Part shown: one piece after another, positions 52,549-64,000 of the stretch
Numbering within the stretch: the first letter of the stretch is position 1
How the letters are laid out: every line of letters begins with the position of its first letter
Origin: Rotaria sp. Silwood1
Lineage: Eukaryota > Rotifera > Eurotatoria > Philodinida > Philodinidae
Assembly (NCBI GenBank): GCA_905250075.1
Contig: CAJNOP010000082.1
Span: 124,001-188,000, forward strand
Reading direction: 5' to 3'
DNA length: 64,000 nucleotides
Translations under genes and position numbers: made by a program
The notes under the pieces: model-generated
The model's input: the letters and a program-made list of their open reading frames with translations, nothing else
What the model was told of the DNA's origin: nothing
Databases searched by the model: none

Positions 52549-55500
52549 AACAATGAATATAATGTGAAATTATTAGTTGGATTATCTATTATTTAACATT
52601 ATTTATGTAAATTTTAATTGATGAATTCTTTAAATTTGAGAAACATACTAACTGATTCCTATGTTTTTGTATTAATAAAGAAAATAAAAGATAAGAAGTT
52701 AGTTTATACTATGATGAGCAAACTAATGTAGTTTTATTAATTTGTGTTGACAAAAAAAAAACTTGTTTTTTTTTTCTATAATCAATAAATACCATTCTAA
52801 TTTATTTACATAGATACAATGTCATAAAATAATAATAGAATAAGTATAAGTGCCCTACTTATCCCCTTAAGTTAAGATGTTCGTAGAAATAGACGTCTAC
52901 ATCTTCTAGTATGTACCCGTTATATAATGTTTTTTGAACCTGAAATAATTAGAAGTCCTTGGATGATATGTAATATTAAGAAATCACGAGCAGAAAATTG
53001 TGCATAATTGTACTTTTGTGATGTTGTCTTCACGATAGCAGAGAGAACGATTCGGAATAAGGATTTGAGTAGCTGAGAAGATTTTTTGTTAGGAGAAATG
53101 TTTATTCGAATTCTATTGAAAATTTTACAGAACAATATTCTTCTAAAAACCAATGTCCCAAATTTAATTGGACACGTTTTCAGAGATTATGTCGACTGAT
53201 AACAGAAAGATTTTTAAGTAAAATAAAACATTCTGGAATACTCTACGATCTTTTTTTTTTTATCAAATTGCGCTCAATCCATAAATAGCCTTGTATTGTA
53301 AAGCATAGAAAATTTGTTAAAAAAATGCCTTCGGGGTTTGTTTGTAAATTGAGTATGATTTGATATAAAAAGATTGTAGAGTACTCAAGGATGTTTTATT
53401 TTACTTTAAAATCTTTGTTCTATCAGCTGACATAACTTTCAAAACGTTCTCGATCGAATTTGACACACTGTGTCTACTGAATTTTGATTTTCAGGAAAAA
53501 TATGTTCCATAAAATTTTTAATGGAATTCGAAGAAACACTTTTTTCTAATCGTAGATCGTTTTAGTTATTCATAGCTTATATTTCAATTCGTTCTAACTA
53601 TGATTGATAAGAGAATATTTCAAAAATACAAATATGTTCTATTTTTTTCTTGCATTGAAGTTTCTTGAGAATGTTTTTTCTCTTTTATCAATATTGAGAA
53701 AGAATAGAATCGGAACACTCACATTGGCATCTATTAGAATAATTCTGGATGTTAATTCCAGCAGACAAATTCATTTTTGTCAAAATAACATGCATCGTCT
53801 ATATACTGACAAATTAAGTATTATTAAGAAAATCATAATAAAATTATCTTATATTTTATATTTAAAAATAAAAAAAAGTCGAATAAATTTATTCATTTGA
53901 GAAAAACAGCTTACAAAAAAAATATTTTCCAATATAAACACAAACGACAATTTTATATGAAAATCTATGAATTCAAAAATACACATATACTTTCAACGAA
54001 TAAGCATTAGTTTTTATTGATTTAATTGTATTTTCAATTTGTAGAATTTTGATTAGAAGAACTTTTGGTAATAACTAATGCAAAAAAAAATGTTCTATCA
54101 TCCATATTGAGAAAACATGATATGTATGTCTTTGTATCTATTTTACATTAGTTAGTCGTTATCTTTCTCTTCTTGTTGTTTTCAATGCAAAATTGCATTT
54201 TCTATATATTCATATAGAATTAATGAGTTATAATGACTTCTATGAATAATAGATGCCTTACAAGTTACATTAGTAGTAATACTTGAGTAATTCTTTTTTT
54301 TAAACTATTGGTCCATTGTTTAATCATACAATACAGACTAAATATTATGAAACATATTCACCCTTGATCTAAAAAGTCAACATGATATTTGTTACTATTA
54401 AATAAAATTTTATTAGAATCATATGAACTTCTTCCACTTAATTTGATTAAATAACAAAAGCCATAATCATGTTACTATTTACATTCTTTTATTAAACACA
54501 AAACTGAGTGTTATATTTTTATTTAAGAGAATATTCGTTTCATATTTCGGTAAACTCTAATTAAATGTTATAGGAATAAGTTCTATAAGAAATTATTTCT
54601 TTTATTTGATCATCGATTGAAGAATCTAATTATTTTCTAACAATGTACTCGAATCGAAGAGATTTTTCATTTGACTTTTATTCACATATAGTCAATATAA
54701 ATATGAGCTATGTTTATATAAATTTTGTAAATAAATCTATCAAAATTCTGAATCATAAACTATAATGGACCACGTATGGTGAATAAGATAGCAAAACTTA
54801 TGGGCAAAACAATGATATAATTATGTTTCTCTATTTACAAATACACAGAAGGCTTTTTATTGAGAAAATAAATCAGAAAAGAAAAGAAAGACAAATGAAC
54901 ATGCATTAAAAAAAAAACTCTCTACTTCATCGCAATTATCATAACCTGCTTTTTAACATGGCATAAATATGAGTCTAAAAATGGCAAAGACAAAATGTGT
55001 TGAAAACTTTTATTTCCTTTTCTTCATACAACAAACGATTCTGGTTACAAAAATAGATCATAGAAAAGAAAGCGGCTTCATACATAAGTAAAAATTAAGC
55101 TAATACAATATTATTAAGATCCCGACGGCAAGTCGAATATATCTGCCTAATCAAAATCAACGGAGGACTCCTTTTGTTTGCATTCATTATTCATACAACG
55201 GAAGTTAAGTTCCGTGGTATGAATAATGAATGCACAAAAAAAAAATGAAGAGTATTCAGTTTTTTTTTTATCAGGGCAAAATATAGTTCATGATTCACGC
55301 ATAAAAATATAGTACTCTATAGACTCTACGCAGTATTATAAATATTCCTATAATAAGTAATAAAAATAAGCTTAAAAGAAGAAGACGTTTGCGAATATGA
55401 AACATTTTTTTTCAATCAATCATGATAGACAGTTATCTGAAATAACATTGCAAAATGTATTCTATCTAGTAGTATAAAAACTTTGATAAATAAAATCTGT

Positions 55501-58429
55501 ATTACATTAATTTTAGGTCACAAAAAAATAGCCATCAATCAAAGGATTCTTTGAACTTCGATTGGGTAGAATGCATCGTTTTAAAATAAACATTCCATCG
55601 GATAAGATTGTTGATTATCATATAGATATCCACAATGAATATTTGTTTCAGGATAATTAAGTCTAATACAATGGTAGCATAGGATTAATATATCAGATCA
55701 TGAAGTTATAAATAATATACTCTACTGTTTTGTTTCAAATGAACATGTAGGCTGCTACATAATCAATGAAGTAAATGATGAAGTAGGAAAAACGTATTTG
55801 ATTAAAAAAAAAAAGTAATATGACTTAAATACATGAAAAAGCACTATTAAAATTTGATCAAAGTTTTTTAAAATGACCAAATACAGTATACAGAAATTAA
55901 TCTTTTATTTGTTTTAAATTTTCTTATTGTATCTATTATATTTATTTGTTTACCTACTTTTTACTCAATCATTGAAGAATTCGATGCAAATAGGATTAAA
56001 AATATTCTTCAACTATCAAATTAACATAAGAATATTTAATTCTTAAAAGTAATTCAGAGTTTAATTTGAACCAATCGGTTTATTGATCCGCGGTCAGGTT
56101 GTTTGTTTCAATATGATCAGTTTTTACCAAGTGTTTTTTTTTATCAATTTTTTGAGGCATCGAAATTAGTCTATGTTGTTCGCTTTTATTAATTACCATA
56201 GCTTTCACAATTCAGAAATATGAACGTCAAGTTCTTCAACTGATAAAGTTCTAAACATCATCGAAATTCTTGAGCTCACGCTCTCTCATCATGCAATAAG
56301 GAATTTGGATTATGTTGAATCAATTTATTATGATCATGAAAACTTATCCAACTATCGGAGGTTAAATTTCATATAGAGTAAACATTTTTTTTTCACTCAC
56401 GTTTCTGAACTACTTTTAATCGACTCTTACGAACTCTCAATCATCAGTATTGTCTAATTCATCCTTTCGATATAGAAATATTCAAACAGATTCCGTTTCA
56501 TTGAGAAAGTTATGTTGTTCACTAGTAAAATATCACTGTGAACATATCTAAGTATTCATTAACCTAAAAAAAATAAAGTATGGTATGAAACTATACTCTC
56601 TAGATCATTTTCTCTTCGTATGGGCAGTAGTATCATTTTATAGATTAAGAAAATTTTAAGTTGTGTTAAGTAATGATTCCAAACAAAAAGTCTTATAAAG
56701 AAATCTTATTTTTTCAGGAGAATGTTAAAAAAAGTCATAGATGTTTTTTTGACTTTAGTTTTTGTGATTCACTTGATGAAAAATTTTGAAAGAGTTCTTT
56801 CTTCATTCTTAGTATTAGTGTATATGGAACATGACAGCTTAAAATACGAGTTATTAATATAAATATCTGCAAAAGTAATATGAATTTCATATTGTATGTT
56901 TTCGTGAAACTGTAGTAATGAACGTTTTTCCGAGGGAAAAACTTCATTAATTAGAATATTCAACGAATCGGTGTTCACTGGCGAATTGAAGAATTTCAAT
57001 CAGGTGGTCACGCTCAATCAAATAAAATTCTAAAAATTCTAAATATGAAGTAAGTCATCACCAACCTGTTAGATATATTTGTACAATGTTTCTATTATTA
57101 TTTGTTTTTATAAATAATTCACAATTATTTTTCGTAAAGATTTTGTTTTATTCAATATAGTTCATGCGAGTACTTTGAAAAGTGTAATTTAGATTTAGAA
57201 CTATTCATATTTAAGTTATTATCTTTTTGTAAATACGACACCCTAAAAAGTACTAATTGAAGAGGCATGTTGTACTTCCTCATAGTTATGCTAAATTACT
57301 ATGTATTCTTTCATTGTGATGTATGTAAAATTTTTAGAAAATCATACGAAAAAGAAACATCAAAATACATAAGAACACAAAAATGTATCAAGTAAATTTT
57401 ATTCTATTGAAAACCATGTTATTGATTGATTGATGTTGATGAGTTTTGAGCCAGAAACAATAGAATATGATTTATCCCATTTTTGTGTCGGATTCCATTG
57501 AATCTAAACAATTACACTCACTATCAGTTAGTTGTCATCATTACTAATTTCTTGAATTTCATCGTCATGCATTGAAAACTTTGAAGAATTTATATAATAA
57601 ACGAGTACGGTAATAAACTTCTTCATATTTACTATGGCTGCATTTTCAAAATTCGATTTCTCGTAATTAGAAATTCATTGAACATTTCTGATTTTATGTA
57701 CAATCGGCATGTGCCCAATTTGCATATTGTGTCAAATATTGATAACAAGTAGTTTTTCTAATTAATTTGAACTTAAGATTTTTTCTATTTTATCGAGCTC
57801 AAATTCGCATATTAATAATTAAGTTTTGAACAGAGACTAACAATTTATGTATGTGCCTGAATGCTCAATATTTGAAGAAAACTTTGATTATATAAGCAAT
57901 CTAATTTGTCTATTCAGGAATACAAAGTCCATGATGATATAAAGAATGTCACTCAACTTAATTAGATGGTTATCAGCAACGGATTTTCCTGAAATGTAGA
58001 AAATGAGATACTCCTACTCTGATTAACATATAATTTAAATGCTCAAATTCGATAATGTTTCATTCTTGCATGATTTTAATAATACATGAAATAAATGTTT
58101 ATAATTATCTTCTATTTAAGCAATGATAAAAAAGCTTTTTACAGAAAAAGCTTGCTTGCCTTTGATCTGCAGGAGAAAATTTCCGAAAAGTAAAAAAGCT
58201 ATGGGTTAGAATCAGAATTTTGTGTTCTATTCGAATATGAGGGGCTCATCAATGGATCTAATCGGTCTCCAGTCAATCTGAATGTCAGCAGTCAATTGCT
58301 GTTCGAATTAGACAGTTCAATCTCATTCCAGTGGCATGGGGGTGACTCAAAACTTCGAACTATCTATACTTAATGACTTCATGTCATGCGATACATCTTT
58401 GAAGAGCTATTTTCTCACTCTCAACTACT
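52549..58429. other. gene-poor intergenic region
   Basis: AT-rich. Open frames at 53604-53900 (plus) and 56999-56735 (minus) have no domain or splice support. It contains the hairpin at 55172-55240. A plus-strand word WRIEEFQSGG at about 56968 recalls the start of a MATH domain but nothing follows it. Confidence 0.4.
55172..55240. repeat. strong hairpin, ~31-bp arms, 6-base loop
   Basis: The arms share a perfect 16-bp core (cattcattattcatac and its complement) and end in cggaa/ttccg around the loop gttaag, with two mismatched positions. Flanked by ttttgt / acaaaa. Could be a small-RNA precursor or a foldback fragment. Confidence 0.75.
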
Positions 58430-59480
58430 TTTATTTGAATTATATATAAAATGAAAGCTCTTGCTTTCGTCTATCGGATAGCATATAGGTGTACAACAAA
58501 ATATTGTTCTTTTCCATTTTCTTTTAGTTGACAATTTTTTGCTTCTATGTACAATACATTGGCGCCCATGACAAAATTTCTTCGCTATTGAGCTGTGAAA
58601 GCAATGATTCCATGTGCTGTTCAAATTTTCACAAAATGATGCTATTCCATAGAGCTTAATTTGTGGCTAAGACAGTATTCAAACGCACAATGATCATAAG
58701 CATTAAATTTGCATTTATTTGGCTGATATTTGATCAGTTTCGGGCAGAACAATCAGACTTTCTATCAAAAAAAATGATAATTTTTTCATAAACCCTTCAA
58801 TAATTGTTGTTTTCGTTAAAAAATGCAGCTGTGCCCTCTCCTAGAGTTGCGTCAAAAAATTAAGTCATTCAAAACATCATTTTTATCATTTATTCATCTT
58901 TGGTTTAGGATTATCCTAGATTTTCAAATGCTTAAAATTGATTTTTCACAGTCAAACTGTTATTTTGACTGAGTTTATTTTTCAACGCAACCATGAAGAA
59001 GATCAGAGCTGAATTTTTCAAGGAGAATAAAAGCTATCAGGATATTTCATAACACATATACGTCTACACAGCTTTTTATGCTGATTCCTAATATATTATT
59101 TTTTTGATAGAAAGTCTGATTACTCTACCAGAAACTGATTAAATATTAGTCAAAAAATGCAAATTTTCACCCTCATGATCATTTTGCGTTTCACTACTGT
59201 CTGAACCACAAATTAAGCTTGATGGAATAGCATTATTTTGTGGAATTTCAAATAGTCTATTGAATGATATACAGTTCAAAGTGGATCACTGCTTTCACAG
59301 CTCAATAGCGAAGAAATTTTGTCATGGATGTCAACATATTGTACATACAAGCAAACAATGTCATCTCAAAGAAAAAAGAAAGAAACAATATTTATCATAT
59401 TCCTATATGCTATTTAATACAAGAAAGAAAGAGCTTTCATTCGATATTTTAGTCAAATCAAAGGAGCTCAAGAGACAAAA
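58430..59480. repeat. diverged long inverted repeat, arms ~360 bp
   Basis: Left arm (about 58430-58790, read on minus) and right arm (about 59105-59465, read on plus) are homologous but clearly diverged. Both include tttgatagaaagtctgatt, an aaactgat.aaatat.ag block, and ctttcacagctcaatagcg. In both arms one frame encodes HCFHSSIAKKFCHG followed by Q-IVH-SK. The ~310-bp spacer carries a further inverted pair, gttgcgtcaaaaaattaag at ~58851 against its diverged complement ending caacgcaac at ~58993, possibly a small nested element. Confidence 0.7.
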
Positions 59481-61167
59481 GAAACTTTCGATATAGACAC
59501 TGCATTGCATCGTGTTATAGAACATTGATAATATTAAGTTTTGAGTTAGGCATGCTTGATCGAAATGAAGTCTAACGATCTAATTAGAGTGGCAATCGAC
59601 TTCTTACATTCGAATTAACTATTAGAAGAATAAGAAACTCAATGTTGAAAGGGAGAGAAGGTGATTTCATCGTTTAACGAACTTCTCTCCATTTGTCTCA
59701 GTTTTTGCTCTGGAGTAGTGAAATAATCTTTAAAAAGCCGAAAAAATCAGTTTGCACAGTATTTGTTAGTCGACATTTTCGATGGACATGTTTGTTCATT
59801 TTTACCTACTTGAAAGTATTTAAGGTCAGCTAGAAGTTTTGGGTCACGACCAGAGCTCTGTGTTTCTTTTTGAACATTGATTTTCAAATCACATGTCTAA
59901 TTTTATTCAAGAATAGTGAGGGACTGTTTGAAAAGCTTGAGCAAATATTTTTGTTGATGAATCAAACGATTTCTGTTTACCCTGAAAGTACATATTCGAC
60001 CATGCTAAAAATTGTCGGAGTGAATTTTATTATAGAGCGAATGCCTCTCTATAAAAGGTGATATTGAATTAAGCTGTAGCTTCTACCTAAATAAGATTAG
60101 AAGCTTGCTTTTTCAAGAGCTTGTTTCAACATAAAACGGTTTTCGATTTATTAAAAATAAGTCTTTGAGAATAACGAAAATTGAAGTACTTTGTTGAAAG
60201 ACAAAAAAGAAACTTCAAATAGTGCATTTTGTAAGGTAGCTTGTGATCTACAAACTGATATATAGATAAAGATCATCACTTTTGATTTCGAATCGCACAA
60301 TAATGAAAATATTAAAAAAAGTGTTGGAAAAAACTTTCCTGCCCAAATGAATTTTGTCGGACATTATTACGATGATTTCACTACTCTCAAACAAAATTTC
60401 AATACTCATATTCAAAAAGAGCATAGATCTCTGCTCGTAATTCATGATTTTGTCTCGTCGGAAATGATTTCTAGCAAGTCAAAAATGTAGAAACATCTTA
60501 TCTAAAATACTATGCACATTAATCTGAAATAATGTTACGTTATCACTTTAAATATTCCAAACAATGATTTTCTTGAAGTAAACGTTCTATTATTTACATT
60601 TGACTTAAGATATATAAATTATTCTCAAAACTACGTTATGAAGTTTTGTATATAAAACAAACTTGATCATATTCGTTAAAAAATGAATGATTATTGTCAG
60701 TTTTCATTTTGACATGTCGTTTTTTTCTTTTTCTATGTGGTTCTTACATAATGATTAGCGCGTTACAACATCTATTTGTCATATGCTCATTGACAGTGTT
60801 TTTTGCAATGTTTTTTTCTACTGTGTGACTCGACTACCCGTTACTTCTATCGAATATCTATGTATTTTAGATCTGATTCATTCTTTTACTCATTGCTCCT
60901 CTACTAACGACATCGATGTATATTTTTTCTTCATTCTTTCTCTTATATGTTGGTTGGCCCTGTTTCTCCGGTTCTACTGGCCGACATATAACTCTCTTTT
61001 TTTTCTTTTTTTTTCTTTCGTTCTATCATTATTTTTGCTGTTCTGTCAGTCAACAGAAATCTATTATAGAAGAACAATATACATAAAAAGTATAAAAACT
61101 GTTTGCCTTTTATTGTCGACCTTTTTGTTAATATATATATATATATCAGCTGTCGCTACGAAAAAGA
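59481..61167. other. intergenic upstream of the Tex2-like gene
   Basis: The stretch 60700-61165 is strongly pyrimidine-rich with a TA run (61130-61147) directly before the ATG at 61168. It probably represents promoter/5' UTR. No gene supported. Confidence 0.4.
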
Positions 61168-64000
61168 ATGAATAGTAGCGATCATCATCAACATCATAAA
61201 TCAGTACATAAAGTGTTAGACAAAATTTCAAACAAAATTTCAGCAATTAAAGAAGATATAACTGATATTGTTAAAGAACGAACACATTCAAGATCATCAA
61301 GTCGTCATAGCACAATGTCGTCTGATAATTCAACAAATTTTCATAATGCTACTTTTAATTTACAAGATGATATACCTTCAGTAAAGATTGAAACACGACA
61401 AACATTGCAAGGCTATGGTAAGTAACAATTCTGAACTCATATACTGACTTCGTACGCTGTGAACTTTAATAATAATAAAAAACGTTCTTTTAACCGAACA
61501 CAACTTTTTTTTTGTGAGTCGTACAAATTAAAAATCAACTAAATTAAATAATTATATACCATATTTAGTGGAAGCAGAAGATTCTATATAGATGTCAACA
61601 GTTCTCAATTAGATGAAGTTGACTTAATTATGCTAATTAGTTTCATCAGCCTCAAGGAAGAACAAACCGTAGCAAATTTTTGTATTGCGTATGTTTAATA
61701 AAAATTTGCATGGTTTTGGTCATGTCTGTTATTTTTTTAAATTAATTTTTCCAATTTGAAAATCATTTATAAAAACTAAAAATAGATCATCTATTTCTTT
61801 TTGTTTTGTTAGTAAATTTAGATCTCTAAATTGAAAAAATGAATCTCACGTACGAATGTCTTTCATAATTAAAATAAAGATCAATTAACGTCAAATTGAA
61901 TAATTTCATTTCGCATTTAACAATAATATCAACAAAATTTTCGAGTTTATAAAAGATTTATTGATTTTTATAAAATTAATAATAAATATTGTTGTTCCGA
62001 GTCTATTATTAAGATTAGATCAAAAATAAAAATAAATATATAGAATCAACTAATATTTAAGAATTCGAAATAGTTCATGTATTAACCTCTATATATTTTG
62101 TTTGTTTTTTTACAAAGATGACATATTATAAAATTGTTGTTGAATGATGCCGAAGATTGTCTAATAAAATATTTTTTATTTTTATGTTTAATCGATGTTT
62201 TATTATTTTTAGGAGCAGATACTGAAACCTTAGACAATGTTTCATCAGGAACATCTGTAGGTTCATCAATTAGTGTATCATATCCAGAACCACGTCGTCA
62301 TTCAATTGATGAATTAGCATTGAACATGGGCTTTGGTGGTATCAAACCGAGTGTTATTAATCCATCAAGTTCACCTACTAGTTCGACATTAAGTTCAACA
62401 CCTTTAATTAATTCTTCAGTTTCTCCTCAAACAGTGATAACATCTTCAAATTTGAAACAAGAATCTGAAAGCACTGGTGATATATCATTAAACCAGGAAA
62501 TTTCCAGTGAGAAAAATGATTCTATAAAAGAACGTGTTATTATGAAAGTCGATCCTGTTGAAATGACTGAAAAACCTACTGTGGTTACTGTACCTAAAGA
62601 TGGTACACGAAGATCCGCTATATTATTATCTGGATCTAAATTTCGATTAAATGTTAACGAAATTCCAAAAGAAAAATTACCTATAAGTCGTGATACCATT
62701 TTTACAAGTGCAGTAAGTATTATAATTATATTAAATATGATCATATAATTTTTAATATAGATGATTGTTGGAGTCATTTCTTTGATTTTTGCATTATGGA
62801 AACCAATATCATCATATTTTTCTGGTTTAATAGTTGGTATTCTATTTGCTGCTACATTATTTTACATATGGATTCGAATTTTTATCAATACAAAAATAGA
62901 CGAAAATGCTATTGAAGAATGGATCGATTTTCCTGCTCTTGAAAGTTTACTTGAAAAATGTGACAAAGAAGATAAAAATACTAATTTGAAAGTTAGTTGA
63001 ATTATTCTTTTCCATTTGATGTATAGAAAATTTACTTAAGTTTCTAAGTATTGTTTTATTTCTTATGAAATACAATCAAAAAAGTGTGTTGAACTATAGA
63101 GGTAGAAATATGAACCCGTTTCATCACAAACTGTGATAGACGCTGTTGCTATACGATTACAAATCATATATCCATGACGTCTCGTTATAATATGTGAACT
63201 ATTTCCTTATATTATGTCTCTGTAGAATCAAGTAAAAGGATAGGAAAAGAAATGTATCTTATAACAGGTAGAATGAAACAATCTCTTGATAATTAGTAAT
63301 AACAGTTACATCGTCTATCAAATTTTAAGTCCATAGAGATAACATTAATAACTATTATTAATTAAATTTATCATTATTGACAAACACGATATTGTCTTTT
63401 ATTAACTGTATCAAATAAATAAATCGTTTGTGATAATTTAAGGTAACGGGTGCTTCAATCGCATTTCAACGTTATGAAGCTGATAATGACGATGATTTTG
63501 TTCGTTATCCATGTGATATTCGTCTAGATGGATATCGTCTTATAATTCAACTTGCAAGTAAACCTTGGAATGAAGACAAAAAACCTGAAAAAGAAATTAA
63601 ATTTATTGGTTACCGAGAATATTTAATCAAAGGTATGAACCGTGCTTAATTCATTTGTTCTTTTTTGTTCAATTGATTTTTTTTTTGTGTGATCTGTTAG
63701 AGGCTCGAATGATTCTTGTACCTGAAGCAACATTAACACGTGCTAAATATTGGATGAATGAATATCCAATTGTTATACAAAATTTACAAATACTTGATAA
63801 ACAAATTTATAATAAACAACAATTAGAAAAATCTAAACTTGATACAAATGATTTTTTTACAAATACAGCAACAGCTCTTTCTATTTGGTTTGAAACTAGT
63901 CCACAAAAAGAAGAATGGTTTCATAAGTAAATTTATATTAGATAAATGTTTTTTTTTTCTTATCTATTATTATTAGGTTATCTTTAATTTTGTGTCATGG
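61168..64000 (+). CDS. tex2: Tex2/Nvj2-like SMP-domain lipid-transfer protein, 5' part
   Basis: Exons 61168-61417, 62213-62712, 62761-62991, 63443-63632, 63701-63926 and 63977 to the edge are all in phase. The N-terminal ~245 residues are Ser/Thr-rich and disordered (HSRSSSRHS, SSSPTSSTLSST). Exon 3 encodes a membrane hairpin (SLIFALWKPISSYFSGLIVGILFAATLFYIW). Exons 4-5 look like the PH-like region: CDIRLDGYRLIIQLASKPW, IKFIGYREYLIKEARMILVP and KYWMNEYPIVIQ. The order (disordered N terminus, double TM, PH-like) is that of TEX2 and yeast Nvj2, which carry a downstream SMP lipid-binding domain at ER contact sites. The SMP part would lie beyond the window, so the assignment rests on the visible half. 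Start chosen as the ATG giving MNSSDHHQHH. Confidence 0.7.
63130..63360. repeat. dispersed repeat copy 2 (in Tex2-like intron 3)
   Basis: Lies in the 451-bp intron 62992-63442 and aligns with 40310-40565 over about 220 bp with obvious point differences and small indels. Confidence 0.6.

Noticed and set aside
56735-56999. Possible MATH/TRAF-like gene
   Set aside because: Only a short WRIEEF word on one strand and an unrelated frame on the other; no continuing domain or splice structure.
60783-61175. Long hydrophobic open frame (130 codons)
   Set aside because: It lies in a pyrimidine-rich stretch just before the Tex2-like ATG. Its hydrophobicity is explained by T-rich codons, and it ends by overlapping the real start in another frame.

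Overview
The window looks like metazoan nuclear DNA, most likely from a bdelloid rotifer. It is AT-rich. Introns are mostly 50-70 bp with GT..AG ends. It mixes conserved animal signalling genes (a Src-family kinase, an NDR kinase, a class A GPCR, a Tex2-like lipid-transfer protein) with single genes of bacterial or otherwise patchy distribution (an M23 peptidase, a PhoPQ-related/AprA hydrolase, an expansin-like double-psi barrel). The species assignment is inference. I read exon structures by hand from splice sites and checked that reading phases agree across exon junctions.

Positions 1 to about 26 kb form an accessory-looking region. Genes are short, scattered and often broken. From left to right they are: an unrecognised gene running off the left edge (minus); an unrecognised membrane-protein gene (2042-2659, minus) with a related fragment in inverse orientation at about 1.7 kb; a PAN + double-psi-barrel protein (3227-4086, minus); a death-effector-domain protein with two membrane segments (6791-7551, minus); a broken coding segment (9273-9747, minus); a PAF-acetylhydrolase-like SGNH hydrolase with one frameshift (9984-10675); a decayed small secreted protein (12487-13069); a complete 15-exon PhoPQ-related/AprA-type secreted hydrolase (14411-16718, minus); a weak exon cluster (17578-18300, minus); an intronless secreted M23 peptidase (19903-20364); a weak minus-strand reading frame (20562-20846); a B-box/coiled-coil protein (21893-23218); an unrecognised broken gene (23629-24230, minus); and a GC-rich foldback element (24600-25011).

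Positions 26 to 64 kb are more AT-rich. They contain a 77-residue Cys-rich protein (27373-28059), a small signal-peptide/TM protein (30130-30552), a 10-N assembly gap with duplicated flanks (31662-31765), a wax-synthase-like MBOAT acyltransferase (33072-34299, minus), a 12-exon Src kinase (35880-38604), an 11-exon NDR kinase (39149-41867), a 3-exon GPCR (50484-52548) and the 5' part of a Tex2-like SMP-protein gene (61168 to the right edge). Two large gene-poor stretches, 41.9-50.5 kb and 52.5-61.2 kb, hold a near-perfect hAT-type MITE, a hairpin and a diverged long inverted repeat.

There is no sign of a prokaryotic-style operon or CRISPR array. The genes appear to be independent transcription units. 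The kinases, GPCR, MBOAT and Tex2-like genes are normal core functions. The left third looks like a region where foreign or lineage-specific genes arrive and decay.
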